A stretch of DNA of 64,000 nucleotides from Pedobacter sp. KBS0701. GTDB lineage: Bacteria; Bacteroidota; Bacteroidia; Sphingobacteriales; Sphingobacteriaceae. A program made the translations under genes and the position numbers. Shown one piece after another: positions 50,695 to 60,338 of the stretch. The notes under the pieces are model-generated. The model was not told the origin of the DNA. It ran no database searches and saw only the letters and a list, made by a program, of their open reading frames with translations. Each line of letters starts with the position of its first letter. The first letter of the stretch is position 1. The stretch lies in the NCBI RefSeq assembly GCF_005938645.2, contig NZ_CP042171.1, positions 5,890,001 through 5,954,000 of the forward strand, given 5' to 3'.

Positions 50695-52596
50695 ATGACA
50701 ATAGAACAATTGATTTGGTTGGTTCCTTTACTTCCTTTTTTAGGATTTGTAATTAACGGACTAGGCAGAAACTCTTTATCTAAAGGACTAGTTGGCATCA
50801 TTGGAAGCGGAGTAATCCTGGCATCCTTTATCATCAGCGTAGTTATTTTCTTTAGTTTACAAGGCGATACACAAAAAGCTCACGAAGTATTTTTATTCGA
50901 TTGGATTACTGCAGGTGCATTGCACATTCCTTTATCTTTCCTGGTTGATCCTTTAAGCTCAATCATGCTTTTGATCATTACCGGGATCAGTTTCCTGATC
51001 CACCTGTATTCTACCAGCTATATGCACGATGATGCTGGTTTTGGTAAGTTTTTCGCTTACCTAAATCTGTTTGTGTTCTTCATGCTTTTATTGGTATTGG
51101 GTTCAAACTATATCGTGATGTTTATCGGTTGGGAAGGCGTTGGTTTATGCTCATACCTGTTAATCGGATTCTGGTATACCAATAATGCTTATGCATCGGC
51201 AGCAAAAAAAGCTTTCGTGATGAACCGCATCGGTGATTTAGGTTTTTTATTAGGTATATTCTTAATTTTCAACACTTTTGGCAGTGTAGAATTTGCTAAA
51301 GTTTTCCCTCAGGCAGCTAATATGTTGCCAGGTAATGATACTTTGGTTTTAATCACCATTTTATTGTTTATCGGTGCCTGCGGTAAATCGGCACAATTAC
51401 CATTGTTTACCTGGTTACCTGATGCGATGGCCGGACCAACACCAGTTTCAGCTTTAATCCACGCAGCAACCATGGTTACCGCTGGTATTTATATGATTGC
51501 GCGTTCTAGCGTATTGTTTGATTTGGCACCACTTACCCAGCACATTATTGCCATTGTAGGTGCAGCGACTGCTTTAGTAGCTGCAATTATTGCCTTAACA
51601 CAAACAGATATCAAAAAAGTATTGGCTTACTCCACCGTGTCTCAACTGGGATATATGTTTTTAGGGCTTGGCGTTGGTGCTTATACAGGTTCATTTTTCC
51701 ATGTATTAACTCACGCATTCTTTAAAGCATTATTGTTCCTGGGAGCAGGGTCGGTTATACATGCCATGCATCATGAGCAAGATATGCGCCAGATGGGCGG
51801 ATTGAGAAAAAAACTTCCGGTTACTTTTTTAACCATGTTGATCGGGACCATTGCTATTTCAGGTTTACCACCGTTCTCTGGTTTCTTCTCTAAGGATGAA
51901 ATTTTAGCACATGCTTTCCAGGCTAGTCCAATTTTATGGGGAGTGGGGGTATTGACTGCATTCTTGACCGCATTTTACATGTTCAGAATGATGTTTTTAA
52001 CTTTCTCTGGTAAATATCGTGGAACACACCATGAAGAAAGCCATGTACACGAATCTCCTACAGCGATGACTTTCCCTTTAATCATTTTAGCTGTTCTTGC
52101 AGCAATTGGTGGAGTAATCAACTGGCCTCACGTTTTTGGTGGTAACGAGTGGTTGGCACATTGGTTATCAGGAGCAGGTGTTGCACAGCATGAGTTGGAA
52201 TTAAGTCACTCAACTGAATATTCGTTAATGGGTGTTTCGGTAGCAGCGGCTGTTATAGCTTTATTATATGCTTACACCAGGTATGTAAAGGGAGCACGCG
52301 TTCCTGTTGCTGATGAAGCACCGCGTTCACCATTGGCAAAATTATCATATCATAAATTCTACCTTGATGAAATTTATGATTTCATCATCACAAAACCTTT
52401 GGATGCATTATCGAAATTCTTCTATAGGATTGTCGATAATAAATTGATTGATGGAATTGTGAACGGATTAGGATGGAGCACCAACGAAGCCAGTAAAGGT
52501 GTACGTTTGTTACAGAGTGGAAACGTAGGTTTCTATATATTTATGATGGTATTTGGTATCATCGCATTGCTTGCATATACATTTTATTACATATAA
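50695..52596 (+). CDS. nuoL: NADH-quinone oxidoreductase subunit L
   Basis: 633 aa antiporter-like subunit. Signatures: GWEGVGLCSYLLIGFWY with the conserved Glu, PLFTWLPDAMAGPTPVSALIHAATMVTAG, TQTDIKKVLAYSTVSQLGYM with the broken-helix Lys, and the long C-terminal lateral helix region (about 500-633). Distal proton pump. Confidence 0.97.
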   Translation: MTIEQLIWLVPLLPFLGFVINGLGRNSLSKGLVGIIGSGVILASFIISVVIFFSLQGDTQKAHEVFLFDWITAGALHIPLSFLVDPLSSIMLLIITGISFLIHLYSTSYMHDDAGFGKFFAYLNLFVFFMLLLVLGSNYIVMFIGWEGVGLCSYLLIGFWYTNNAYASAAKKAFVMNRIGDLGFLLGIFLIFNTFGSVEFAKVFPQAANMLPGNDTLVLITILLFIGACGKSAQLPLFTWLPDAMAGPTPVSALIHAATMVTAGIYMIARSSVLFDLAPLTQHIIAIVGAATALVAAIIALTQTDIKKVLAYSTVSQLGYMFLGLGVGAYTGSFFHVLTHAFFKALLFLGAGSVIHAMHHEQDMRQMGGLRKKLPVTFLTMLIGTIAISGLPPFSGFFSKDEILAHAFQASPILWGVGVLTAFLTAFYMFRMMFLTFSGKYRGTHHEESHVHESPTAMTFPLIILAVLAAIGGVINWPHVFGGNEWLAHWLSGAGVAQHELELSHSTEYSLMGVSVAAAVIALLYAYTRYVKGARVPVADEAPRSPLAKLSYHKFYLDEIYDFIITKPLDALSKFFYRIVDNKLIDGIVNGLGWSTNEASKGVRLLQSGNVGFYIFMMVFGIIALLAYTFYYI

Positions 52597-52616
52597 AAAG
52601 GGTTCAAAATTAAATA

Positions 52617-54080
52617 ATGGAACAACTTTTACTACTTATATTTCTTCCGCTTGTAGGTGCAATGATCACTGCACTTGCTGGTAAGTCGGCTAAAATCGTT
52701 TCTACCGTATTTTCGGTGGCTTCTTTGGTGCTGGCTTTGGTTATCGCCTGTAATTTCATTCCAAATGCAAGTACCCAGTTTGAGGTTAACCTGCCATGGA
52801 TTGCTGATTTGGGTATTAATTTCCATGCGGGCATTGATGGCATTAGCCTGTTGGTGGTATTGCTTACCAACTTACTGGTACCGGTTATCATCTTATCGAG
52901 CTATAACCATGAATATAAAAATCCTGCTGCATTTTATGCATTGATTTTGTTCATGCAATGTGGCTTATTACTGGTATTTACAGCATTGGATGCTTTCCTG
53001 TTTTATATTGGATGGGAAGCCGCATTAATCCCGATTTATTTTATTTGTGCCGTTTGGGGAGGGAAAGACCGCATCCGCATCAATATGAAATTTTTTGTGT
53101 ACACCATTGCAGGTTCACTATTTATGTTGATGGGTATTATCTATCTATATCTTCAAAACCCGGCACACAATTTTGATATTCATGCATTTTATGCTTTAAA
53201 CTTAGATAGTGCACAACAGGGATGGATTTTCTGGGCTTTCTTTATCGCTTTTGCCATTAAGATGCCGATTTTCCCTTTCCACACCTGGCAGCCCGATACC
53301 TATACAGCAGCGCCAGCACAGGGAACGATGTTGTTATCAGGTATCATGTTAAAAATGGGTATTTATGGTGTCATCAGGTGGTTATTGCCAATTGTACCAG
53401 CAGGCATTCACGATTGGGGCCAAGTGGCTATTATTTTATCGATAATTGGTATTGTTTATGCTTCGCTGATTGCTTTTACACAAAAGGATGCTAAACGTTT
53501 AGTCGCCTATTCATCCATCGCTCACGTTGGATTAATATCGGCTGGTATCTTCGCTTTCAACCAGCAAGGTATGCAAGGTGCGATGGTACAGATGTTAAGC
53601 CACGGTATTAATGTGGTTGGTTTATTTTTTGTTTTAGATATCATCTTTTCTCGTGTTAAAACCAATAAAATTGAAGAGTTGGGTGGGATAGCAAAAGTAG
53701 CACCACAGCTGGCGCTTACTTTTCTGATCATTGTTTTAGGTACCGTAGCTTTACCGGGAACAAACGGATTTATTGGGGAATTTTTATTACTGATGGGTGT
53801 TTACAATTATGGCATCTGGGCAGCTGCAATCGCCGGTTTAACCATCATCTTTGGTGCCGTATATATGTTGCGCATGTACCAGAATGTAATGCTTGGCGAA
53901 ACCAACAGTTTAACCATCACTTTCACTGATATTAAAGGAACTGAAAAATTGGTTCTTTATATTATATGTGCATTAATTATTGTTTTGGGAGTTTATCCGA
54001 AACCAATTTTGCACTTAACAGAGGCATCTGTACAACATTTATTAGAACAGGTAAATCAAAAATTAAACACAGTAAATTAA
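52617..54080 (+). CDS. nuoM: NADH-quinone oxidoreductase subunit M
   Basis: 487 aa antiporter-like subunit, fourteen or so membrane helices. FYIGWEAALIPIYFICAVWGG has the key Glu; PIFPFHTWQPDTYTAAPAQGTMLLSG and FTQKDAKRLVAYSSIAHVGLI are the NuoM motifs. Confidence 0.97.
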   Translation: MEQLLLLIFLPLVGAMITALAGKSAKIVSTVFSVASLVLALVIACNFIPNASTQFEVNLPWIADLGINFHAGIDGISLLVVLLTNLLVPVIILSSYNHEYKNPAAFYALILFMQCGLLLVFTALDAFLFYIGWEAALIPIYFICAVWGGKDRIRINMKFFVYTIAGSLFMLMGIIYLYLQNPAHNFDIHAFYALNLDSAQQGWIFWAFFIAFAIKMPIFPFHTWQPDTYTAAPAQGTMLLSGIMLKMGIYGVIRWLLPIVPAGIHDWGQVAIILSIIGIVYASLIAFTQKDAKRLVAYSSIAHVGLISAGIFAFNQQGMQGAMVQMLSHGINVVGLFFVLDIIFSRVKTNKIEELGGIAKVAPQLALTFLIIVLGTVALPGTNGFIGEFLLLMGVYNYGIWAAAIAGLTIIFGAVYMLRMYQNVMLGETNSLTITFTDIKGTEKLVLYIICALIIVLGVYPKPILHLTEASVQHLLEQVNQKLNTVN

Positions 54081-54083
54081 GCA

Positions 54084-55457
54084 ATGAATATTATTATAAC
54101 CATTAGTATAACAGCTTTTATAGTGCTTTATGCAGGTTTGTTTAAAGCAAATAAAGCATTACTACCACTTACCGTTGTTGGCTTACTTACTGCATTAGGA
54201 TTTACTTTCTGCGCATGGAACGGCAATGCCGTTCATTTCGGAATGATGCAGACTGATAATTTTGCCCTCGCATTCTCAGGTGTTTGCATTGTGGGTACAC
54301 TTTTAATCTTCTTATTAACACAGAACTATTTCCATTCTAAAAGCGATAATATAGCTGAATATTATACCCTCATTCTTTTCGCACTTGCCGGAATGATCAT
54401 GATGGTGTCGTATAAAAATATGGCCATGTTGTTTGTAGGCTTAGAAATCATGTCGGTGAGTTTGTACATTTTGGCAGGTATCCGTAAAAAGGATTTTGCC
54501 TCTAATGAAGCTTCTTTAAAATATTTCTTAATGGGTGCTTTTTCAACAGGATTTTTGTTGTTCGGTATTACCTTGATTTATGGTGCAACAGGCTCATTCG
54601 ATTTAGATAAGATCCAGGCTTACCTGGTTGACCATACCACCTCGGTTTCGCCGATATTTTATCCAGGTGTTATCTTGATGATGATTGGTCTTTGCTTTAA
54701 AGTTGGTGCCGCGCCTTTTCACTTCTGGACACCAGATGTATACGAAGGTTCGCCAACATTGATCACTACTTTTATGAGTACAGTGGTTAAAACTGCTGGT
54801 TTTGCTGCTTTTTTAAGATTATTTGCGGGTTCACTTGCCCCACTTCACGATTTTTGGGTTGCCCCGCTATTGGTTATCGTTTGTTTGACCTTATTTATCG
54901 GTAACGTAACGGCCTTGTTCCAAAAAAACTTCAAAAGGATGCTGGCCTATTCCAGTATCTCACACGCGGGTTACCTGTTGTTTTCATTAATTGTTTTAAC
55001 CAAAAGTTCTGGAAACAATGTGTTGGTTTATGCAGCGGCTTATACCTTTGCATCAATTATCGCTTTTGCGGTATTAATATTAGTGAAACAAAAAACAGGT
55101 AGCGATAGCTTCGAAAGTTTTAATGGTTTAGGTAAGAAAAATCCTTTAGTAGCTTTATCACTTACTATTGCCATGCTATCTTTAGCCGGTATTCCATTAA
55201 CTGCGGGTTTTATTGGAAAGTACCTGATGTTCCTTAATGTAATGACCCAGTATAAAACTTTGCTGGTTGCATTTGCTATTTTAAACGCACTGGTAGGCTT
55301 TTATTATTATTTTAAAGTAATTGTGGCTATTTGGTTTAAAGATGGAGCAGAAACAGAGCTTTCTACTCCTTTACAATATAAAGTTGTATTGTTGGTATCA
55401 GTAGTAATCACACTTATTTTGGGTATTTATCCTGCAATTATTTTAAACCTGATATAG
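54084..55457 (+). CDS. nuoN: NADH-quinone oxidoreductase subunit N
   Basis: 457 aa antiporter-like subunit. LFVGLEIMSVSLYILAGIRK carries the Glu; GAAPFHFWTPDVYEGSPTLIT and QKNFKRMLAYSSISHAGYL are family motifs. Last gene of the complex I operon. Confidence 0.96.
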   Translation: MNIIITISITAFIVLYAGLFKANKALLPLTVVGLLTALGFTFCAWNGNAVHFGMMQTDNFALAFSGVCIVGTLLIFLLTQNYFHSKSDNIAEYYTLILFALAGMIMMVSYKNMAMLFVGLEIMSVSLYILAGIRKKDFASNEASLKYFLMGAFSTGFLLFGITLIYGATGSFDLDKIQAYLVDHTTSVSPIFYPGVILMMIGLCFKVGAAPFHFWTPDVYEGSPTLITTFMSTVVKTAGFAAFLRLFAGSLAPLHDFWVAPLLVIVCLTLFIGNVTALFQKNFKRMLAYSSISHAGYLLFSLIVLTKSSGNNVLVYAAAYTFASIIAFAVLILVKQKTGSDSFESFNGLGKKNPLVALSLTIAMLSLAGIPLTAGFIGKYLMFLNVMTQYKTLLVAFAILNALVGFYYYFKVIVAIWFKDGAETELSTPLQYKVVLLVSVVITLILGIYPAIILNLI

Positions 55458-55504
55458 GTATGCTGTTGTTTAATAATTATTTGTAGTTTTACGAATAATT
55501 GAAT

Positions 55505-56164
55505 ATGCACGATTTTTGGAATAACCTGCATCAACTACTTGACCCCGAAAAATTATTGAGGGAGGGCGGATTCTATCTAGTCGTATTTGTTATCTATGCA
55601 GAAACAGGCCTGTTTTTTGGTTTTTTTCTTCCCGGAGATTATTTATTGTTTTTAGCGGGAATGTTTGTGGCAACAGGCAAGCTTGATGTGAACATTGCGG
55701 TTCTCTTAGCTGGTTTATGTGTAGCGGCCATTTCCGGGAATTTTACCGGCTATTGGTTCGGGCGCAAAACTGGCCCGGTATTATACACCAGAAAAGACAG
55801 TTTCTTTTTTAAGAAGAGATATTTAAAAGCTGCAAAGGAGTATTATCATAAACAAGGTGCCTTTGCATTAATAATGGGCAGATTTGTACCTATTGTTAGA
55901 ACTTTTGCACCGATTTTTGCAGGCGTTGTAAAACTAGACTTTAAAAAATTTGCTTTATATAATATCCTGGGTGGAGTACTTTGGATCTGTTCCTTAACTT
56001 TGCTGGGTTATTTTTTAGGCAGAAGATTTGAAAAAGAAATAAACGATTATTTATTATATATTATTATTGGCTTTATCCTTATTACAACTATCCCATTATT
56101 AATTACCTTTGTAAAAGGTAAAGTAGTGAGTAGCCCTGAAGAGGATAAAACAGATTTAAATTAA
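55505..56164 (+). CDS. DedA-family membrane protein
   Basis: 219 aa from ATG 55505; a TTG six bases earlier adds only two residues. The signature ETGLFFGFFLPGDYLLFLAGMFVATG and GRFVPIVRTFAPIFAGVVKLDFKKFALYNILGGVLW, with the conserved Glu and two Arg, define DedA (SNARE-associated) proteins. Relatives flip phospholipids or undecaprenyl phosphate and support envelope homeostasis. It is followed after 2 bases by pyrophosphatase. Confidence 0.9.
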   Translation: MHDFWNNLHQLLDPEKLLREGGFYLVVFVIYAETGLFFGFFLPGDYLLFLAGMFVATGKLDVNIAVLLAGLCVAAISGNFTGYWFGRKTGPVLYTRKDSFFFKKRYLKAAKEYYHKQGAFALIMGRFVPIVRTFAPIFAGVVKLDFKKFALYNILGGVLWICSLTLLGYFLGRRFEKEINDYLLYIIIGFILITTIPLLITFVKGKVVSSPEEDKTDLN

Positions 56165-56166
56165 AA

Positions 56167-56718
56167 ATGGCAAAAGACGATCATCACGCGTGGCATAGCG
56201 TATCTCCTGGTTCAAACCTTCCAGAGGTTGTAAATGCAATTATTGAAATTCCAAAAGGTTCAAAAGCAAAATACGAAATAGATAAAGAATCAGGTCTGAT
56301 TAAATTGGATAGGGTTCTTTTTTCGTCAGTAATGTATCCGGCAAACTATGGTTTTATTCCACAAACTTATTGTGACGATAAAGATCCATTAGATATTTTG
56401 GTACTTTGTTCAGTAGATGTTTATCCAATGACATTGATTGAAGCTAAAGTAGTTGGTGTGATGCATATGGTTGATAATGGAGAACAGGATGATAAAATCA
56501 TTGCTGTAGCTGCTCACGATATGTCGGTAAACTATATCAACGATTTAGATGAGTTACCTCCACACCAAATGAAAGAGATTGTTCGTTTCTTTCAGGATTA
56601 TAAAGCATTAGAAGATAAAAATGTAACTATCGAACATTTACTTGGTGTTCGCTATGCGCATAAAGTAATAAAAGAAAGCATAGAACTTTATAACACAACA
56701 TTTAGAGAATTGGCTTAA
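56167..56718 (+). CDS. ppa: Inorganic pyrophosphatase
   Basis: 183 aa, family I. Metal-site residues appear in YGFIPQTYCDDKDPLDILVL and EAKVVGVMHMVDNGEQDDKIIAV, and the N-terminal EIPKGSKAKYEIDKESGLIKLDRVL matches the standard fold. It hydrolyses PPi in the cytoplasm. Stop overlaps the start of the next gene (TAATG). Confidence 0.96.
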   Translation: MAKDDHHAWHSVSPGSNLPEVVNAIIEIPKGSKAKYEIDKESGLIKLDRVLFSSVMYPANYGFIPQTYCDDKDPLDILVLCSVDVYPMTLIEAKVVGVMHMVDNGEQDDKIIAVAAHDMSVNYINDLDELPPHQMKEIVRFFQDYKALEDKNVTIEHLLGVRYAHKVIKESIELYNTTFRELA

Positions 56719-58142
56719 TGGATTTACCCACGGTATGTTTGTTTTTAAATTTTGAGTTAAGTGCAATCCTGCCCACAAACGTAGTTTTGGCTGCTTTACA
56801 AGAACCTGATACAGGTTCCGTTGGCTGGCGATTATTCTTTGCATTATTTTTGGTGTTGCTTAATGGTTTTTTTGTTGCTGCAGAGTTTGCAATTGTAAAG
56901 GTTCGCGCATCACAAATCGAGATTAAGGCAAAAACAGGCAGCCGTGTTGGCAAAATGGCCAAAGGCATTATTCACAACCTTGACGGATATTTGGCCGCCA
57001 CACAGCTAGGTATAACGCTTGCATCTCTTGGCCTTGGCTGGGTAGGTGAAGGCGTTATGCATACCATCTTTAAAAATCTTTTTGATAGCTTACAATGGGG
57101 GTTAAGCGATGCTTCAATCCATACTGCATCTACAATCGTTGCTTTTTCGCTCATTACCATTATGCACATTGTATTTGGTGAGCTTGCTCCGAAATCGTTC
57201 GCTATCCAAAGACCTGTAGCTACAACGCTTTTCGTTTCCATCCCACTTCAATTATTCTATGTAGTGTTTAAGCCATTTATCTGGACACTAAATAGTCTTG
57301 CAGCCATTATTCTTAAGCCATTTGGTATTGATACCTCTGCTGGGCATGAATCTATCCACAGTACTGAAGAGTTACAATATCTGCTTGATCAGGGAAAGGA
57401 AAGTGGTGCACTAGACAATAATGAACATGAACTGATTAAAAACGTATTCGATTTTAACGAGCGCGTGGTTAAGAATATCATGGTGCCGAGAACCAAAATT
57501 TCCGGTATTGAGCTTACTTCTCCTAAAGAGGAAGTAATTGATACCATTATTAAGGAAGGTTATTCGCGTTTACCTGTTTATGATGAGATCATGGATAAAA
57601 TTGTAGGGATTATTCATGCTAAAGACATTTTACCACTAGTTGCTGCAGGCAACCAGCATTGGACATTAAATGATATCATCAGAAAACCATATTTCGTTAC
57701 CGAAACTAAAAAGATTAATGATCTGATGAGCGAACTGCAAAGTAATCGCATACAGATTGCCATTGTATTAGATGAGTTTGGTGGTACAGCGGGTATGGTT
57801 ACCTTAGAAGACATTGTAGAAGAGCTTGTAGGAGAAATACAGGATGAATACGATGAAGAAAAACCACTGGTAGAAAAGGTTTCTGATAATGAGTTTATCG
57901 TAAATGCTTTTGCTACAGTATATGATGTGAATGAACATCTGCCTCATGATTTGCCGGAGGATGAAGATTTTGATACGGTTGGAGGATTGGTTTCTCATGT
58001 TTTTGAACGTATTCCCGAGGTAGGCGAAAGCAACGAATCTTATGGTTACCTGTTTACCATCCTTAAAAAGACAGAACAGAACATAGAAACCATTAAATTA
58101 GAATTGGTAATCAATAAAGCAGATATGGTTGATAATCATTAA
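56718..58142 (+). CDS. CNNM/CBS/CorC family membrane protein (HlyC-like)
   Basis: 474 aa. Membrane CNNM domain (about 38-235: FFVAAEFAIVKVRASQIE, GITLASLGLGWVGEG, FGELAPKSFAIQRP), two CBS domains (about 250-370) and a C-terminal CorC/HlyC domain (about 385-470). Members act in magnesium or cobalt efflux; GldE of gliding motility is another relative, but without neighbouring gld genes that name is not justified. Starts in the ppa stop codon. Confidence 0.88.
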   Translation: MDLPTVCLFLNFELSAILPTNVVLAALQEPDTGSVGWRLFFALFLVLLNGFFVAAEFAIVKVRASQIEIKAKTGSRVGKMAKGIIHNLDGYLAATQLGITLASLGLGWVGEGVMHTIFKNLFDSLQWGLSDASIHTASTIVAFSLITIMHIVFGELAPKSFAIQRPVATTLFVSIPLQLFYVVFKPFIWTLNSLAAIILKPFGIDTSAGHESIHSTEELQYLLDQGKESGALDNNEHELIKNVFDFNERVVKNIMVPRTKISGIELTSPKEEVIDTIIKEGYSRLPVYDEIMDKIVGIIHAKDILPLVAAGNQHWTLNDIIRKPYFVTETKKINDLMSELQSNRIQIAIVLDEFGGTAGMVTLEDIVEELVGEIQDEYDEEKPLVEKVSDNEFIVNAFATVYDVNEHLPHDLPEDEDFDTVGGLVSHVFERIPEVGESNESYGYLFTILKKTEQNIETIKLELVINKADMVDNH

Positions 58143-58150
58143 TTTCAACT

Positions 58151-58855
58151 ATGCATATTTTTTATACACCAGATATAACCCAAAATACTTACACACTAAA
58201 CGAAGAAGAGAGCAAACATTGCGTTAGGGTGCTTCGGCTTACTACCGGCTCAATTGTTAATTTAGTTGATGGTAAAGGTGGCTTTTACACTGCTGAAATC
58301 ACTTCCGATAATCCAAAAAAGGTTTCTTTAACCATTTTAAAAATAGAAACGGAGTTTCATAAAAGAAATCATTACTTACACATTGCTGTTGCACCGACTA
58401 AAAATATCGACCGTATCGAATGGTTTTTAGAAAAAGCTACAGAATTGGGCATTGATGAGATTACTCCAATAATTACCGATCGATCGGAACGTAGGGTGGT
58501 TAAAGAAGACCGTCTTAATAAAGTAATCACTTCTGCCGTAAAACAGTCCATTAAAGCTTATCACCCCAAATTAAATGACGCCATTGCTTTTGATGCTTTT
58601 TTAAAAGAACCATTTGAAGGCAATAAATTAATTGCACATTGTATCGATAACGGAGAAAAACAATATATTTCCAAACTTGTAGCTCCATATCAAAAATATT
58701 TAGTTCTTATTGGTCCCGAAGGAGATTTCACGCCGGATGAAGTTAATTTAGCTTTGAACAAAGGTTTTAAAGCATTAACTTTAGGTGATAACAGATTACG
58801 CACAGAAACTGCTGCTTTATCTGTTTGTTTTGAAATCAATTACCTTAACCGTTAG
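58151..58855 (+). CDS. rsmE: 16S rRNA (uracil1498-N3)-methyltransferase
   Basis: 234 aa SPOUT enzyme. The trefoil-knot SAM site reads LIGPEGDFTPDEV and LTLGDNRLRTETAAL, and the N-terminal PUA-like part has ESKHCVRVLRLTTG. It methylates U1498 of 16S rRNA. Confidence 0.95.
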   Translation: MHIFYTPDITQNTYTLNEEESKHCVRVLRLTTGSIVNLVDGKGGFYTAEITSDNPKKVSLTILKIETEFHKRNHYLHIAVAPTKNIDRIEWFLEKATELGIDEITPIITDRSERRVVKEDRLNKVITSAVKQSIKAYHPKLNDAIAFDAFLKEPFEGNKLIAHCIDNGEKQYISKLVAPYQKYLVLIGPEGDFTPDEVNLALNKGFKALTLGDNRLRTETAALSVCFEINYLNR

Positions 58856-58860
58856 TAAGC

Positions 58861-59562
58861 TTGAAGTTTTCAATTCCCAGTTTTCAGTTTTCAAAAAAGG
58901 CGAGGCTTTTATTTTTCTCCTTTGGTCTTTCGGTTTTAAGCTTTATGCTTTTCGCTTTCATTCCACCTACTTACCGCATGGCCAAATTAAAATACAGCGG
59001 TGGTGGCGATTGGTATGCAGACAGAACAGCTTTACCTAATTTAATTGCATACTGCAATGCCAATCTGAAGACTAATTTTTATGCTGACGAAAGCATAGTA
59101 GAAGTAGGCTCAAAAGAGATTTTCAATTTTCCCTTTATTTATATGACTGGCCATGGAAACGTCGTTTTTAGTGATCAGGAAATTAAAAATTTAAGGCAAT
59201 ACCTTACCGGCGGAGGATTTCTTCATATAGACGATAACTATGGTTTAGATAAATTTATCAGGCCACAAATGAAAAAAGTATTTCCAGAGCTTAGTTTTGT
59301 TGAATTGCCAGCGAACCACGCAATCTATAATCAGAAGTTTAAGTTTCCTGGAGGCTTGCCAAAAATCCACGAGCATGATAATAAACGTCCGCAGGGATTT
59401 GCTTTGATTTACAAGGGAAGAGTAGTTTGTTATTACACCTACGAGTGCGATTTGGGCAACGGTTGGGAAGATTTTGGTACTTATCCTGAAGATACTCAGG
59501 AAACGAGGACAAAAGCACTTAAAATGGGCGCTAATTTAGTTCAGTATGCTTTAACTCAATAA
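58861..59562 (+). CDS. DUF4159 domain-containing exported protein
   Basis: 233 aa beginning with TTG 58861; that start gives a signal anchor (KKARLLFFSFGLSVLSFMLFAFIPP), whereas the next ATG would remove it. DUF4159 core: KYSGGGDWYADRTALPNLIAYC, MTGHGNVVFSDQEIKNLRQYLTGGGFLHIDDNYG, NHAIYNQKF. A glutamine-amidotransferase-like Rossmann fold of unknown role. The first codons consist of a reiterated TTTTCA/CAGTTTTC word like that of the word-repeat hairpins. Confidence 0.82.
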   Translation: MKFSIPSFQFSKKARLLFFSFGLSVLSFMLFAFIPPTYRMAKLKYSGGGDWYADRTALPNLIAYCNANLKTNFYADESIVEVGSKEIFNFPFIYMTGHGNVVFSDQEIKNLRQYLTGGGFLHIDDNYGLDKFIRPQMKKVFPELSFVELPANHAIYNQKFKFPGGLPKIHEHDNKRPQGFALIYKGRVVCYYTYECDLGNGWEDFGTYPEDTQETRTKALKMGANLVQYALTQ

Positions 59563-59565
59563 GCT

Positions 59566-60066
59566 ATGTATAAAATAAAGGTAAACGATCAGTTTTTATT
59601 TGAGGTTGAGAATAAGGATTCAGCTTTTTTAGTAAATGGAGAGCAGGTTCAACTCGATCTAAGTACGCTTGGACATAACAATATGCATGTGTTATACCAA
59701 AACAGGTCTTTTAGTACAGAACTTGTTGAAATAAATAGAGCTGAAAAAATCTGTAAAATAAAAGTAAATGGCAATATTTATCAGATCAATATCGAAGATC
59801 AGTTTGATGTTTTATTAAAACAACTTGGTCTGGATAATTTAGCGGCGAATAAAATTTTAGAAATTAAAGCACCTATGCCTGGTTTGGTATTAAAGGTTTT
59901 AATTGAAGAAAACGCTGAAGTAAGGAAAGGCGATAACCTTTTGGTGCTGGAAGCGATGAAAATGGAAAATATTTTAAAATCATCAACGGATGGGGTGGTT
60001 AAAAAGATATTGATTAAACAGGGAGATAAAGTAGAGAAGAGCCAGATTTTGGTTCAGTTTAGGTAG
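59566..60066 (+). CDS. Biotin/lipoyl carrier protein (biotinyl domain)
   Basis: 166 aa. The C-terminal biotinyl domain (about 95-166) has LVLEAMKMENIL with the biotin-accepting Lys in EAMKMEN and APMPGLVLKVLI. The N-terminal half is a small beta domain. Likely the carboxyl-carrier part of a biotin-dependent carboxylase whose other subunits are elsewhere. Starts 3 bases after the DUF4159 gene. Confidence 0.88.
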   Translation: MYKIKVNDQFLFEVENKDSAFLVNGEQVQLDLSTLGHNNMHVLYQNRSFSTELVEINRAEKICKIKVNGNIYQINIEDQFDVLLKQLGLDNLAANKILEIKAPMPGLVLKVLIEENAEVRKGDNLLVLEAMKMENILKSSTDGVVKKILIKQGDKVEKSQILVQFR

Positions 60067-60140
60067 TTGCTTTTTTAACCATTAAGGAGTTGAGGACATT
60101 AAGGTTTTGTTTCTAATCACTGAGTCTATCCATTCCATAG

Positions 60141-60255
60141 GGTCGTCATTTCGAGCGGAGTGCAACGCAGTCGAGAACCACGTAGTGCTCAGTGAAGCTA
60201 AATCTTTCTAGATAGATCTCTCCATTCCACTGCGTTTTAGTCGAGGTGACGATTT
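60141..60255. repeat. Dispersed intergenic palindromic repeat, GTCATTTCGA class, copy 3
   Basis: Arms CGTCATTTCGAGCGGAGTGC and CGTTTTAGTCGAGGTGACGA, with inner CAGTGAAGCTAAATC and AGATAGATCT in reverse-complement orientation to the copy at 26783. Non-coding. Confidence 0.75.
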
Positions 60256-60303
60256 TTCTTTGAATCCTTCAAACTTAAATTATCTAACAAAATATAAAAC
60301 CAC

Positions 60304-60337
60304 AAAAAAAGTCCCGATTTCATGTCGGGACTTTTTT
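60304..60337 (-). terminator. Bidirectional terminator after gldJ
   Basis: A 13-bp stem, AAAAAAGTCCCGA/TCGGGACTTTTTT, with a 7-base loop; T-runs on both strands. Confidence 0.88.
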
Positions 60338-60338
60338 A

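Noticed and set aside
56718..58142. Naming the CNNM/CBS protein GldE
   Set aside because: The domain order is shared with ordinary HlyC/CorC proteins and gld genes are not adjacent.
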